Shown in pieces: positions 56,500 through 64,000 of a stretch of 64,000 bases of DNA; position 1 is the stretch's first letter; every line of letters begins with the position of its first letter. The stretch comes from DASVDE01 sp963740065. Its GTDB lineage: Bacteria > Actinomycetota > Thermoleophilia > Solirubrobacterales > 70-9. The notes beneath the pieces are model-generated. The model was not told the DNA's origin. It was given only the letters and a program-made list of their open reading frames with translations, and ran no database searches. The position numbers were made by a program, and so were the translations under genes. The DNA is taken from NCBI GenBank assembly GCA_963740065.1, contig CAVUCS010000006.1:248001-312000 (forward strand). The letters run 5' to 3'.

Positions 56500-56604
56500 C
56501 CTTGCCTCCGCCGGCATTACCCGGATCAGGTCCAGACGGTCGGCGGCCTCGTTGCCACCCTCTCAGCCATCGTGGGCTGTACACACCGATGACTACCCCT
56601 TACG
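56500..56604 (-). promoter_or_regulatory. TPP riboswitch (THI element)
   Basis: On the minus strand it contains the conserved blocks GGGGT, CTGAGAGGGT (P3 side) and ACCTGATCCGGGTAATGCCG followed by GGCGGAGGCAA, in the right order and spacing for the thiamine pyrophosphate aptamer. The last part overlaps the ribosome site of thiO (start 56498), so translation initiation is likely blocked when TPP is bound. Confidence 0.95.
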
Positions 56605-56657
56605 CCGATGGTCAACCCCGATATATGGAGTTAAGGAAGCGGAGCGATAATTACTGC

Positions 56658-57344
56658 ATGAGCCTCGCCGCCCCGGAAGCCCCTGGCCCGCTGCGCCGCG
56701 AGCGGCTGCGCACCGCGCGGCTCTACTTTTGCTGCGATGCGCAACCCGGCGGCGAAGACCCCGAGCCCCTGCTGCGGGCGGCGCTGAGCGGCGGCGTCGA
56801 CATCGTTCAGCTGCGGGACAAGTCCCTGCCCCGCCGCGAGGTCGAGCTGGCCGGGCTCACCTTTCGCCGCCTCTGCGACACCTACAGCGCCCTCTTCATC
56901 GTCAACGACGACCCCGACCTCGCCTACGCCTGCAGAGCCGACGGAGTGCACGTCGGCCAGGACGACCTGTCGGCGACGGAGGTACGCGAGACCGTCGGGC
57001 CCGACGCGATCATCGGCCTCTCCACCCACTCCGAGGAGCAGATCGCCGCGGCCGCCGAGCAGCCGGTGGACTACATCAGCGCCGGGCCTATCTGGGAGAC
57101 ACCGACCAAGGAAGGGCGCCCCGCCGTCGGCCTCGAGTTGATCTCCCATGCGGCGCGGAACGCGGTCCACCCCTTCTTCGCGATCGGCGGCATCGACACG
57201 TCCAATGCGGAGCAGGTGGTCGCGGCCGGAGCGAGCCGCCTCTGCGTGGTGCGAGCGATCCGCGACGCGGCGGACCCGGCGGCTGTCGCCGAGCGGCTGC
57301 GCGGGGCCTTCGCCGAGATCGGGGACGTGGCTCCCGGTGGCTGA
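56658..57344 (+). CDS. thiE: Thiamine-phosphate synthase
   Basis: 228 residues from ATG 56658. It joins the thiazole and pyrimidine phosphates. TIM-barrel motifs: VDIVQLRDKSLPRREVE, LFIVNDDPDLAYACRADGVHVGQDD, YISAGPIWETPTKEGRP and FFAIGGIDTSNAEQV. Divergent from the riboswitch-controlled thi frame; no second riboswitch is seen on this strand. A GATAAT lies just upstream of the start, so the message may have a very short leader. Its stop overlaps the next gene. Confidence 0.95.
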   Translation: MSLAAPEAPGPLRRERLRTARLYFCCDAQPGGEDPEPLLRAALSGGVDIVQLRDKSLPRREVELAGLTFRRLCDTYSALFIVNDDPDLAYACRADGVHVGQDDLSATEVRETVGPDAIIGLSTHSEEQIAAAAEQPVDYISAGPIWETPTKEGRPAVGLELISHAARNAVHPFFAIGGIDTSNAEQVVAAGASRLCVVRAIRDAADPAAVAERLRGAFAEIGDVAPGG

Positions 57345-57834
57345 GGCCAAGCGAAAGCGCAAGCAGCGCGGCGACGGTCCCAGCCCGCGCGAGCGGATGG
57401 AGCGCGGCTATGCCCGCGCCGAGGAGCGCAACCAGGCTGCCCGCGAGGCCCTGGAGCCGCTGGCGGAAGGGGAGCGGCCGCTGGTGGTGACGATCGGCGC
57501 CGTCCTCTCGGGACTGCTCGCCCTCTCGATCATCGGTGGCTACCTGGCGGGCGTCGAAGTCGACGGGAGCTCGCCTCGGGTGGCGCAGGTGATCGCCCCC
57601 GCCCTGCTGATGGGAATCATGGCCTGGGGCATGTGGCAGGCTCGGTACTGGGCCGTGCTGGGCTTCCAGCTGATCCTGGTCTTCCTCATCTTCAGCGCCG
57701 TCTTCGGACTCGCCGTCCAGGCGGCCTCGGTCGCCCAGATCGCGACCACCCTGGGACTGCTCGCCGTCTCCGGCACCTTCTTCTACTTCATGGTCAAGGC
57801 GATGGCGCGAATCCAGATGCCCACTCGCAAGTAG
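57337..57834 (+). CDS. Membrane protein with basic cytoplasmic N-terminus
   Basis: 165 residues from GTG 57337, overlapping thiE. The first 50 residues are charged and helical (KRKRKQRGDGPSPRERM), then four hydrophobic segments of about 20 residues each. Conserved small membrane proteins like this occur in Thermoleophilia; function unknown. Confidence 0.7.
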   Translation: MAEAKRKRKQRGDGPSPRERMERGYARAEERNQAAREALEPLAEGERPLVVTIGAVLSGLLALSIIGGYLAGVEVDGSSPRVAQVIAPALLMGIMAWGMWQARYWAVLGFQLILVFLIFSAVFGLAVQAASVAQIATTLGLLAVSGTFFYFMVKAMARIQMPTRK

Positions 57835-57861
57835 TCGATTCCGGTTCTATAGGCTCAGGTC

Positions 57862-59231
57862 GTGGCTGACTCTTACGACGTGATCGTCATCGGTGGCGGA
57901 CCCGGCGGGTACGTCGCCGCGATTCGCGCCGCCCAGCTCGGCAAGAGAACCGCGGTCGTCGAGCGCGACAAAGCCGGGCGGGCGCTGCCTCAACTACGCC
58001 TGCATTCCGGCCAAGACCGTGCTGCGCACGGCGGAGATCTACACCGAGGCACGCGACAGCGCCGAGCTTGGCGTCGTCGCCAAGGACGTCTCCCTCGACT
58101 GGGAAGCGCTCGGCAAGCGCCGCGCCGCCGTTTCGGAGTCGCTCTCCAACGGAGTGAAGATGCTCTGGGACAAGGGCAAGATCACGATGATCGAGGGGGA
58201 CGGCTCCCTCACCCCCGAAGGCAACGTCAAGGTCGGCGACGACGTCTACGAGGCCGGCGCGGTCCTACTCGCCACCGGCTCCGTCGCCTTGCCGATTCCG
58301 GGAGTCGAGTTCGGTGAGCGCGTCGTCGACACCTGGGGCGCCTGGTCCCTGCCCGAGCAGCCGAAGAAGATCGCCGTCGTCGGCGCCGGCGCCTCGGGCT
58401 GTGAAATCGCTTCCGCCTACGGGCGCTTTGGCACCGAGGTGCTGCTGATCGAGATGCTGGACCAGATCCTCCCCGCCGAGGACAAGGACGTGGTCCGCGT
58501 CGTCGAGCGCGCCTTCAGAAAGCAGAACATCACCGTCTCCACCGGGACGCCGGTGGAGAACGTCGAGGTTGGCAAGAGCTCGGTCAAGTTCACCTACGGC
58601 GATAACTCCGCCGAGGTCGACTACCTCTGCATCGCCGGCGGCCGCGCCCCCGACGTCGAGGGGCTGGGGCTGAGCGAAGCCGGCGTTGAGCTGGAGGAAA
58701 ACGGCAAGGTCAAGGTCGACGAGTATCAGCGGACCAGCAATCCCAAGATCTACGCGATCGGCGACATCGTCAACGCGAAGGCGCTGGCCCACAAGGCTTC
58801 CGAAGAAGGCGTCGTCGCGGCCGAGCACGCGGCCGGCGCCGAAACCCGATCCGGTCGACCAGAACCTGGTCCCGGGCGCCACCTTCTGCCACCCGCAGGT
58901 CGCCAGCGTCGGCCTGACCGAGGCCGCCGCCAAGGAGGCCGGGCACGACGTCAAGGTCGGCAAGCAGAAGCTGGGTGGCGTCGGCGGGGCGACCGTCTAC
59001 GACGACAAAGACGGGTTGGTCAAGCTCGTCGTCGACGCCAAGTACGGCGAGATGCTCGGCGCTCACATCGTCGGCAACCGCGCCTGCGACATGATCGCCG
59101 AGCTGGTCGCGACGATGGAGCTGGAGGGCGGCTACCAGGAGCTGGCCCGCACCATCCACCCTCACCCGACGATCTCCGAGGCGATCCTCGACGCGGCGCG
59201 GGCGGTCGACGGCTGGGCGATCCACGCCTGA
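57862..59231 (+). CDS. lpdA: Dihydrolipoyl dehydrogenase, two frame breaks
   Basis: About 456 residues when repaired. GTG 57862. FAD site VIVIGGGPGGYVAAIRAAQLG, redox disulfide in GGRCLNYACIPAK (after an extra base near 57974-57980), NAD site VVGAGASGCEIASAYGRFG, and the interface domain with TIHPHPTISEA (catalytic His-Glu), reached after another extra base near 58842-58847. It reoxidises the lipoyl group of the E2 encoded downstream. Both breaks are in G or C runs. Confidence 0.92.
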
Positions 59232-59315
59232 AGGCGGCGGCGGACGCGGGAGCGAGGACGCGAGGCCTCCGGTCATGATGAGCGCGTCCTCGCGGGAGCA
59301 GAGCAGCCGCCGCTT

Positions 59316-59892
59316 GTGTCTTTCTACTTCGACCTCGGGTCGCCCTACGCGTACCTGACAGCCGAGCGGATCAGCGGGCTGTTCACCGAAGCGGGGCTGG
59401 AGCAGCCAGAGTGGCAGCCGATTCTGCTCGGCGGCCTGTTCAGGCATTTCGAGCGGGACTCTTGGGGGAACGGCCCCGGGCGCGAGGAGGGGATGGCGGA
59501 GGTTGAACGTCGCGCCGCCGCCTACAGCCTGCCGCCGATCGTCTGGCCCGAGCCCTGGCCAGGCAACACCCTGTTCGCGATGCGGGTCGCGACCTTCGCC
59601 AAGCAGACCGGCCGCACGGTCTCCTTCTCCCTCGCCGCCTTTCGCCAGGCATTCGCCGCCGGACGCGATCTGACCGAGCCCGACAACGTGCTGCTGGCCG
59701 CCGCCGCTTGCGAGCTCCACCCCAGAGCGCTGCTGAAAGCGGTCGAGACCGACGTCGTTAAAAGCGCCCTGCGTGAGGCGACCGATCACGCGGCTGAGCG
59801 CGGGCGTGCGCGGCGTCCCGGCGATCGTCGTCGACGAGGAAGTCTTCTGGGGTGACGACAGGCTGGAGGAGGCGGTCGCGGCGGCGAGCTAA
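59316..59892 (+). CDS. DsbA-family thioredoxin-fold protein (2-hydroxychromene-2-carboxylate isomerase-like), one frame break
   Basis: About 192 residues from GTG 59316. It begins SFYFDLGSPYAYLTAERI, with Ser where DsbA has the CxxC, as in HCCA isomerases and kappa-class GSTs. Late motif VRGVPAIVVDEEVFWGDDRLEEA follows an extra G at about 59802-59804. The substrate is likely a glutathione-like or aromatic adduct; unknown. It sits between lpd and the E1alpha gene. Confidence 0.82.
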
Positions 59893-59902
59893 GGTGGCTG
59901 CG

Positions 59903-61093
59903 ATGGCAGACCTGCCAGACGCCGCCACTTGTTACGAGCTACTCGCGCGGATGGCGCTGATCCGCCGCTTCGAGGAGGAGGCCGGACGGCAGTACCAACG
60001 GGCCAAAGCCGGCGGCTTCCTGCACCTGGCAATCGGCGAAGAGGCGACGATCGTCGGCACCGTTTCGGCGATGCGCGACGAGGACTACCTGATCGGCACC
60101 TACCGCACCCACGGCCACGCGATCGCCCGCGGCACCGACCCGAAGCGAGTGATGGCGGAGCTGTTCGGCCGGGTCGACGGCACCAGCGGCGGCCGCGGCG
60201 GCTCGATGCACATCTTCGACGGTGAGAACCGCTTCATGGGCGGCTATGGGATCGTCGGCGGGAACCTGCCGATCGCCGCCGGCCTCGCCCTCTCCTCCGA
60301 CTACAAGGGAGAAGACGCGGTCACCGTATGCATGTTCGGCGACGGCGCTTCCAACACCGGCAACTTCGGCGAGACGATGAACCTGGCGGCGCTGTGGAAG
60401 CTGCCGATCTTCTTCCTGGTCGAGAACAACCTCTACGGGATGGGGACGTCGATCGAGCGCCACTCCGCGCAGACCGACCTCTCAAAGAAGGCGGAGGGAT
60501 ACGGGATCAGCGGCGAGCGGATCGATGGGATGGACGTGATCGCGGTGCGCGACGCCGTCGCCGAAGGGGTCCGCCGCGCCCGCGAGGAGCAGCGGCCGAC
60601 AATCGTCGAGGCCTTCACTTACCGCTACCGCGGCCACTCCGCCGCCGATCCCGAGGTCTACCGCGAGAGAGAAGAAGTCGAGGAGTGGCAAGAGAAAGAT
60701 CCGATCGAGAATTTCGCGCGGCGTTGCGTGGAAGCGGGAGTGCTGGGTGAGCGCGAGGTGCAGGAAGTGCGAGATAAGGCCGAGGCGGCGGTTACCGAAG
60801 CGGTCGAGTTCGCCGATGCCTCACCGGAGCCGGCGCTGGACACCCTCTACGAGAACCTCTATGTGGTCGACAGCGAGAGCGGTTGGTACGCCGTCGACGA
60901 GCGCAGCCCGCAGCCCCACCGCGGCGAGCGCGAGGATCGCATGCCCGATGCCGCGCGAGAGCTGGCTGAAGCCGGCGCCCGCTACGCCGGTCAGCCCGAG
61001 CCGGGTCCGCGTCCCAATCCCGCCGAGCGCGGCGATGCAGAGGAAGGCGTCGAGCCGGAGGTCGCCGGCGAGGTAGAGGAGACGGAGGACTGA
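59903..61093 (+). CDS. pdhA: Pyruvate (2-oxoacid) dehydrogenase E1 component, alpha subunit
   Basis: About 396 residues from ATG 59903 with AAGG upstream. Thiamine-diphosphate site GDGASNTGNFGETMNLAALWKLP(IFF) is intact, with SGGRGGSMHIFD and the phospholoop region YRYRGHSAADPE. The last 75 residues (from about GWYAVDERSP) form an acidic, Pro/Glu-rich tail beyond the normal family end. TGATG overlap with the beta subunit gene. The acid specificity (pyruvate, acetoin or branched chain) is not decidable with certainty. Confidence 0.92.
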   Translation: MADLPDAATCYELLARMALIRRFEEEAGRQYQRAKAGGFLHLAIGEEATIVGTVSAMRDEDYLIGTYRTHGHAIARGTDPKRVMAELFGRVDGTSGGRGGSMHIFDGENRFMGGYGIVGGNLPIAAGLALSSDYKGEDAVTVCMFGDGASNTGNFGETMNLAALWKLPIFFLVENNLYGMGTSIERHSAQTDLSKKAEGYGISGERIDGMDVIAVRDAVAEGVRRAREEQRPTIVEAFTYRYRGHSAADPEVYREREEVEEWQEKDPIENFARRCVEAGVLGEREVQEVRDKAEAAVTEAVEFADASPEPALDTLYENLYVVDSESGWYAVDERSPQPHRGEREDRMPDAARELAEAGARYAGQPEPGPRPNPAERGDAEEGVEPEVAGEVEETED

Positions 61094-62082
61094 TGGCGAC
61101 CGTGCGGATGCGAGAGGCCTTGCGCGACGCAATGGCCGAGGAGATGCGCCGTGACGAGTCCGTCTTCGTGATGGGCGAGGACGTCGGGGTCTTCCAGGGA
61201 GCGTTCAAGGTGACCGACGGCCTGCTCGAGGAATTCGGCGAGCGGCGGGTGCGCGACACGCCGATCTCCGAGAACACAATCGTCGGCGCGGGCGTGGGCG
61301 CGGCGGTTGGCGGACTGCGCCCGATCGTCGAGTTGATGACCGTCAACTTCTCCCTGCTGGCGCTGGACCAGATCGTCAACCACGCGGCGGCGATCCCCTA
61401 CATGTTCAACGGGGGAGCGCGGGTGCCGATGGTGATTCGGATGCCGGGGGGCGGCGGGCACCAGCTGGGGCCCACCCACTCGCACAGCTTCGAGGCCCTC
61501 TACCTGCAGGTGCCGGGGCTGCTCGTCGCCTGCCCGTCCACACCGGCCGACGGCAAGGCGCTGATGAAGGCGGCCATCCGCGACGACAACCCGGTGATCT
61601 TCATCGAGCACGAGGGCCTCTACGGGGCGCGCGGCGAAGTGCCCGACGGCGACGATGAAGTGTTGCGCTTCGGCAAAGCCGCGATACGGCGCGAGGGCGG
61701 GGACGTCACCATCATCGGAGTGCTGAAGATGGCTCAGGTGGCGGAGAGAGCGGCGACTCAGCTCTCCCACGAGCACAAGGTCGAGGCGGAGGTGATCGAC
61801 CCGCGCACGCTGCGGCCGCTGGACCTCGACACGATCCTCGAATCGGTGCGCAAGACGAACCGGGCGGTGATCGTCGAGGAGGGGTGGCCGCACGGCGGCG
61901 TCGGGGCCAACCTGGCCACCCTGATCACCGAGCAGGCCTTCGATCACCTCGATGCGCCGGTCCAGCGGGTCACCGGCGCCGACGTTCCCATGCCCTACTC
62001 CAAACGGCTGGAACAGGCCGCGATTCCCCATGAGGAACACGTGGTGAAGGCGGCGCTGGCAACGCTGGAAGGATCTATCTGA
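61093..62082 (+). CDS. pdhB: Pyruvate (2-oxoacid) dehydrogenase E1 component, beta subunit
   Basis: 329 residues. Motifs: REALRDAMAEEMRRDESVFVMGEDVG, DTPISENTIVGAGVGAAVGGLRP and GGGGHQLGPTHSHSFEAL, typical of the beta subunit that completes the TPP site. Overlaps the genes on both sides by one base. Confidence 0.95.
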   Translation: MATVRMREALRDAMAEEMRRDESVFVMGEDVGVFQGAFKVTDGLLEEFGERRVRDTPISENTIVGAGVGAAVGGLRPIVELMTVNFSLLALDQIVNHAAAIPYMFNGGARVPMVIRMPGGGGHQLGPTHSHSFEALYLQVPGLLVACPSTPADGKALMKAAIRDDNPVIFIEHEGLYGARGEVPDGDDEVLRFGKAAIRREGGDVTIIGVLKMAQVAERAATQLSHEHKVEAEVIDPRTLRPLDLDTILESVRKTNRAVIVEEGWPHGGVGANLATLITEQAFDHLDAPVQRVTGADVPMPYSKRLEQAAIPHEEHVVKAALATLEGSI

Positions 62083-63395
62083 TGCCCGACGTCGTCATGC
62101 CCCGCCTGTCGGACTCCATGGAGGAAGGCACGATCCTGCAGTGGCTGAAGAGCGTGGGGGACCAAGTCGCCTTGGGGGACGAGCTTGTGGAGATCGAGAC
62201 CGATAAGGCGAACATGGCTTATGAGTCCGATGTGGCGGGCAAGCTGACGGAGATCGTGGCCGAAGAAGGCGAGACCCTCCCCATCGGGGCAACTATCGCG
62301 CGGGTTGGCGATTCGGGTGAGAGACCAACCTCCAGGCCCGCGGGTCCTGTCGGGGCAGGGGACCCACCTCCCCTTCCGGTAGCTAAAGCTTCCTCAGGGG
62401 AGGTCCCCCCTACCCCGCCACCCGCGAGAGAGGCGTCGGAAACTGACGCTGAAGCTCCCAGCGACGGTGAGCGCCCGAAAGCTTCCCCCGTCGCACGGCG
62501 AATCGCAAAGGAGAAGGGCCTCGATTTGGGGAAGCTCCAAGGGTCCGGGCCTGGGGGTCGGATTGTCAAGGCGGACGTGAAGAGGGCGGCAGCTTCCGCG
62601 GGTGGCGCGGGGGATGGGGAGGTCGAGGACGCCCCCGCCCGCAGCGCCCCCCCATCCCCTGTGACAGGACCCGCGGCCGGAGCGGTCAGTCCCGAGACTG
62701 CCAAGGGGCAGACGACCTTCCAGGACCTAACCAAGCTGCAGTCAACGATTGCCCGGCGGATGGCGGAGTCGAAGGCGACTGCGCCTCATTTCTATTTGGA
62801 AGCTGAGATCGACATGAGCCGGGCAGTGGAGGCTCGGAGTCGAATCAAAGAGGCGAGCGGCGAAGGCGACGTCGTTCCCTCGTTCAACGACATGGTGGTC
62901 AAGGCTTGCGCGCTGGCGCTGCGGGAGCACCCGCGCGCCAACGGCGCCTACCGCGACGGGAGGTTCGAGCTTTACTCGCGAGTCAACGTCGGAATCGCCG
63001 TCGCCGGCCAGGACGCGCTGGTCGTCCCCACCGTCTTCGACGCGGACCACAAGGGCCTGCGCCAGATCGCCGAGGAGTCACGGGCGCTGGCCGGAAGAGT
63101 GCGTGAGGGGCAGATCACCCCGCCGGAGCTCTCCGGCGCCACCTTCACCGTCTCCAACCTGGGGATGTACGGGATCGACAGCTTCTCGGCGGTGATCAAC
63201 CCGCCGCAGGCGGGCATCCTCGCCGTGGGCGCAATCGTGGAGCGCCCGGTGGCCCGCGACGGCGAAGTGGCAACCGCGCACCTGATGCGCGTCAACCTCG
63301 CCTGCGACCACCGCATCCTCTACGGCGCCGACGGCGCCAAGTTCCTCGCCCGCATCCGCACCCTTCTGGAAGAGCCCCTAGCCCTGGCTCTCTAG
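62082..63395 (+). CDS. pdhC: Dihydrolipoamide acyltransferase (E2) of the 2-oxoacid dehydrogenase
   Basis: 437 residues. One lipoyl domain (residues 1-78, Lys in ETDKANMAYES), Pro/Ala linker, E1/E3-binding domain (ASPVARRIAKEKGLDLGKLQG), second linker, and the catalytic domain with FTVSNLGMYGIDSF and the active-site CDHRILYGADGAKFL. Both linkers contain copies of the GC-rich palindromic repeat read in-frame. It forms the core of the complex with pdhA, pdhB and lpd. Confidence 0.95.
   Translation: MPDVVMPRLSDSMEEGTILQWLKSVGDQVALGDELVEIETDKANMAYESDVAGKLTEIVAEEGETLPIGATIARVGDSGERPTSRPAGPVGAGDPPPLPVAKASSGEVPPTPPPAREASETDAEAPSDGERPKASPVARRIAKEKGLDLGKLQGSGPGGRIVKADVKRAAASAGGAGDGEVEDAPARSAPPSPVTGPAAGAVSPETAKGQTTFQDLTKLQSTIARRMAESKATAPHFYLEAEIDMSRAVEARSRIKEASGEGDVVPSFNDMVVKACALALREHPRANGAYRDGRFELYSRVNVGIAVAGQDALVVPTVFDADHKGLRQIAEESRALAGRVREGQITPPELSGATFTVSNLGMYGIDSFSAVINPPQAGILAVGAIVERPVARDGEVATAHLMRVNLACDHRILYGADGAKFLARIRTLLEEPLALAL
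62337..62428. repeat. GC-rich palindromic repeat, family 1, copy C (inside the first E2 linker)
   Basis: CCCGCGGGTCCTGTCGGGG at 62337-62355 starts the element and CCCCGCCACCCGCGAG (62413-62428) ends it. Inner stems CGGGG/CCCCG and GGGGACC/GGTCCCC. Same orientation as the intergenic copy at 43479. Translated in-frame as Pro/Gly/Ala-rich linker. Confidence 0.75.
62596..62676. repeat. GC-rich palindromic repeat, family 1, copy D (inside the second E2 linker, reversed)
   Basis: CCGCGGGT (62596-62603) pairs with ACCCGCGG (62669-62676). The GGCGCGGGGGATGGGG side faces GACAGG on the other end, so this copy is inverted relative to copies B and C. Translated in-frame between the E1/E3-binding and catalytic domains. 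Confidence 0.75.
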
Positions 63396-63458
63396 AGGTG
63401 CAACGCGTTTGTCAGGTATTAGATGGTGTTTGCGTTGCACCATGCGGTCCGGGGTTGC

Positions 63459-64000
63459 TCAGCAGGTTTTGCGGGCGCCGGTCGCCGCATTCCACGCCCG
63501 GCTTAGCGAGAAGTCGGCCGCTACGCGGAAGACGCCGGGATGGCCGGCGCGGGCGAGGGTCCAGTCGCCGCGGCGCAGGATGCAGCCCGAGCCGCGGGCG
63601 ATCGACCAGTAGGGAGTGAAGTTGACGCGAACGAGGAACTCGCCGGGGCGGGTGACGTCGAGGGCAAAGCCCTGTCGCCCCACCCAGCGGACATTTGCCG
63701 CCGCGGCGCCGACCGGATTGACCAGCGGCTCGGGTGCGCGAACCTTGTAAATCCGCCAGTGCGGGGTGCTCCAGCGCAGGTCCAGGTAGGGCGGCGCGTC
63801 GAGGACCAGCCGTCGCTCGGCGACCGAGGAGTAGTCGAGCGGCGCGTCGGATAGGGCAACGTAGGAGATCGCGTTGCGGCGAAGCCAGTCGCTGTAGGCG
63901 GCGTGGCCGAGGCGACCATCCTCGCGATAGAAGATGTCGTCGCGCGTTGCGTCGATCTGCCGCAGCCACCCCCGTGCCAGGTCGAAGTCGGCCGCCAGAT
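63459..64000 (-). CDS. C-terminal part of a large membrane protein (N-terminus beyond the right edge)
   Basis: About 180 residues are visible, with the stop at 63461-63459. The frame is open to the edge and reads ADFDLARGWLRQIDATRDD, then WLRRNAISYVALSDAPLDYS and WRIYKV, followed by a beta-rich tail with two late Cys. This is the extracellular tail I would expect in multi-helix actinobacterial proteins of the YfhO/glycosyltransferase-like class, but the membrane part is not in view, so the family is only suggested. Confidence 0.6.
   Translation of the reverse strand, partial: LAADFDLARGWLRQIDATRDDIFYREDGRLGHAAYSDWLRRNAISYVALSDAPLDYSSVAERRLVLDAPPYLDLRWSTPHWRIYKVRAPEPLVNPVGAAAANVRWVGRQGFALDVTRPGEFLVRVNFTPYWSIARGSGCILRRGDWTLARAGHPGVFRVAADFSLSRAWNAATGARKTC

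Overview
The window is high-GC DNA with many GTG and TTG starts and dense, overlapping operons. The gene set points to an actinobacterium, most likely class Thermoleophilia (Solirubrobacterales-like): HspR-controlled dnaK-grpE-dnaJ-clpB, myo-inositol phosphate lipid genes, an F420-type LLM oxidoreductase, an MpaB-type oxygenase and small secreted proteins of actinobacterial type. The lineage is an inference from gene content; there is no rRNA here.

Layout. (1) 1-4460: an accessory defence island ending at tRNA-Asp. A translationally coupled minus-strand operon encodes a CD-NTase, an E2-like protein and a membrane protein (CBASS-like, type II-short architecture). Divergent from it is an AvcD-type anti-phage dCTP deaminase with a long structured leader and a 41-codon ORF overlapping its end. 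(2) 4.5-28 kb: mixed housekeeping genes: secreted protease, metallo-beta-lactamase-fold hydrolase, polysaccharide deacetylase, FHA regulator, FtsH-like protease, lysS-prmC-lgt, argF, rlmD, an inositol-lipid cluster (ino1, CDP-alcohol phosphotransferase, PAP2 protein, GT4-PHP fusion), nth and cytochrome c. (3) 28-38 kb: exported nuclease-like protein, heat-shock operon dnaK-grpE-dnaJ-hspR-clpB, cell-wall lytic protein. (4) 38-54 kb: purine synthesis (purD-E-B, purC-S-Q-L, purF-N-H) interrupted by a P450 and an MFS/TetR pair. purM and purK are not here. (5) 54-57 kb: a TPP-riboswitch-controlled thiO-thiS-thiG reading frame and divergent thiE. (6) 58-63.4 kb: lpd and pyruvate (2-oxoacid) dehydrogenase E1alpha, E1beta, E2. 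The right edge holds the C-terminus of a large membrane protein.

Two things run through the window. First, about 19 single-base frame breaks fall in otherwise well-conserved genes (purB, lpd, dnaJ, grpE and others). This looks like an unpolished assembly rather than gene decay, so those genes are annotated across the break. Second, several palindromic repeat families are present. Copies lie between genes and also in-frame inside coding sequences (E2 linkers, ThiO body, ThiO/ThiS junction, GrpE N-terminus), resembling the protein-invading palindromic elements known from Rickettsia. The defence island and these coding palindromes are the most interesting parts.
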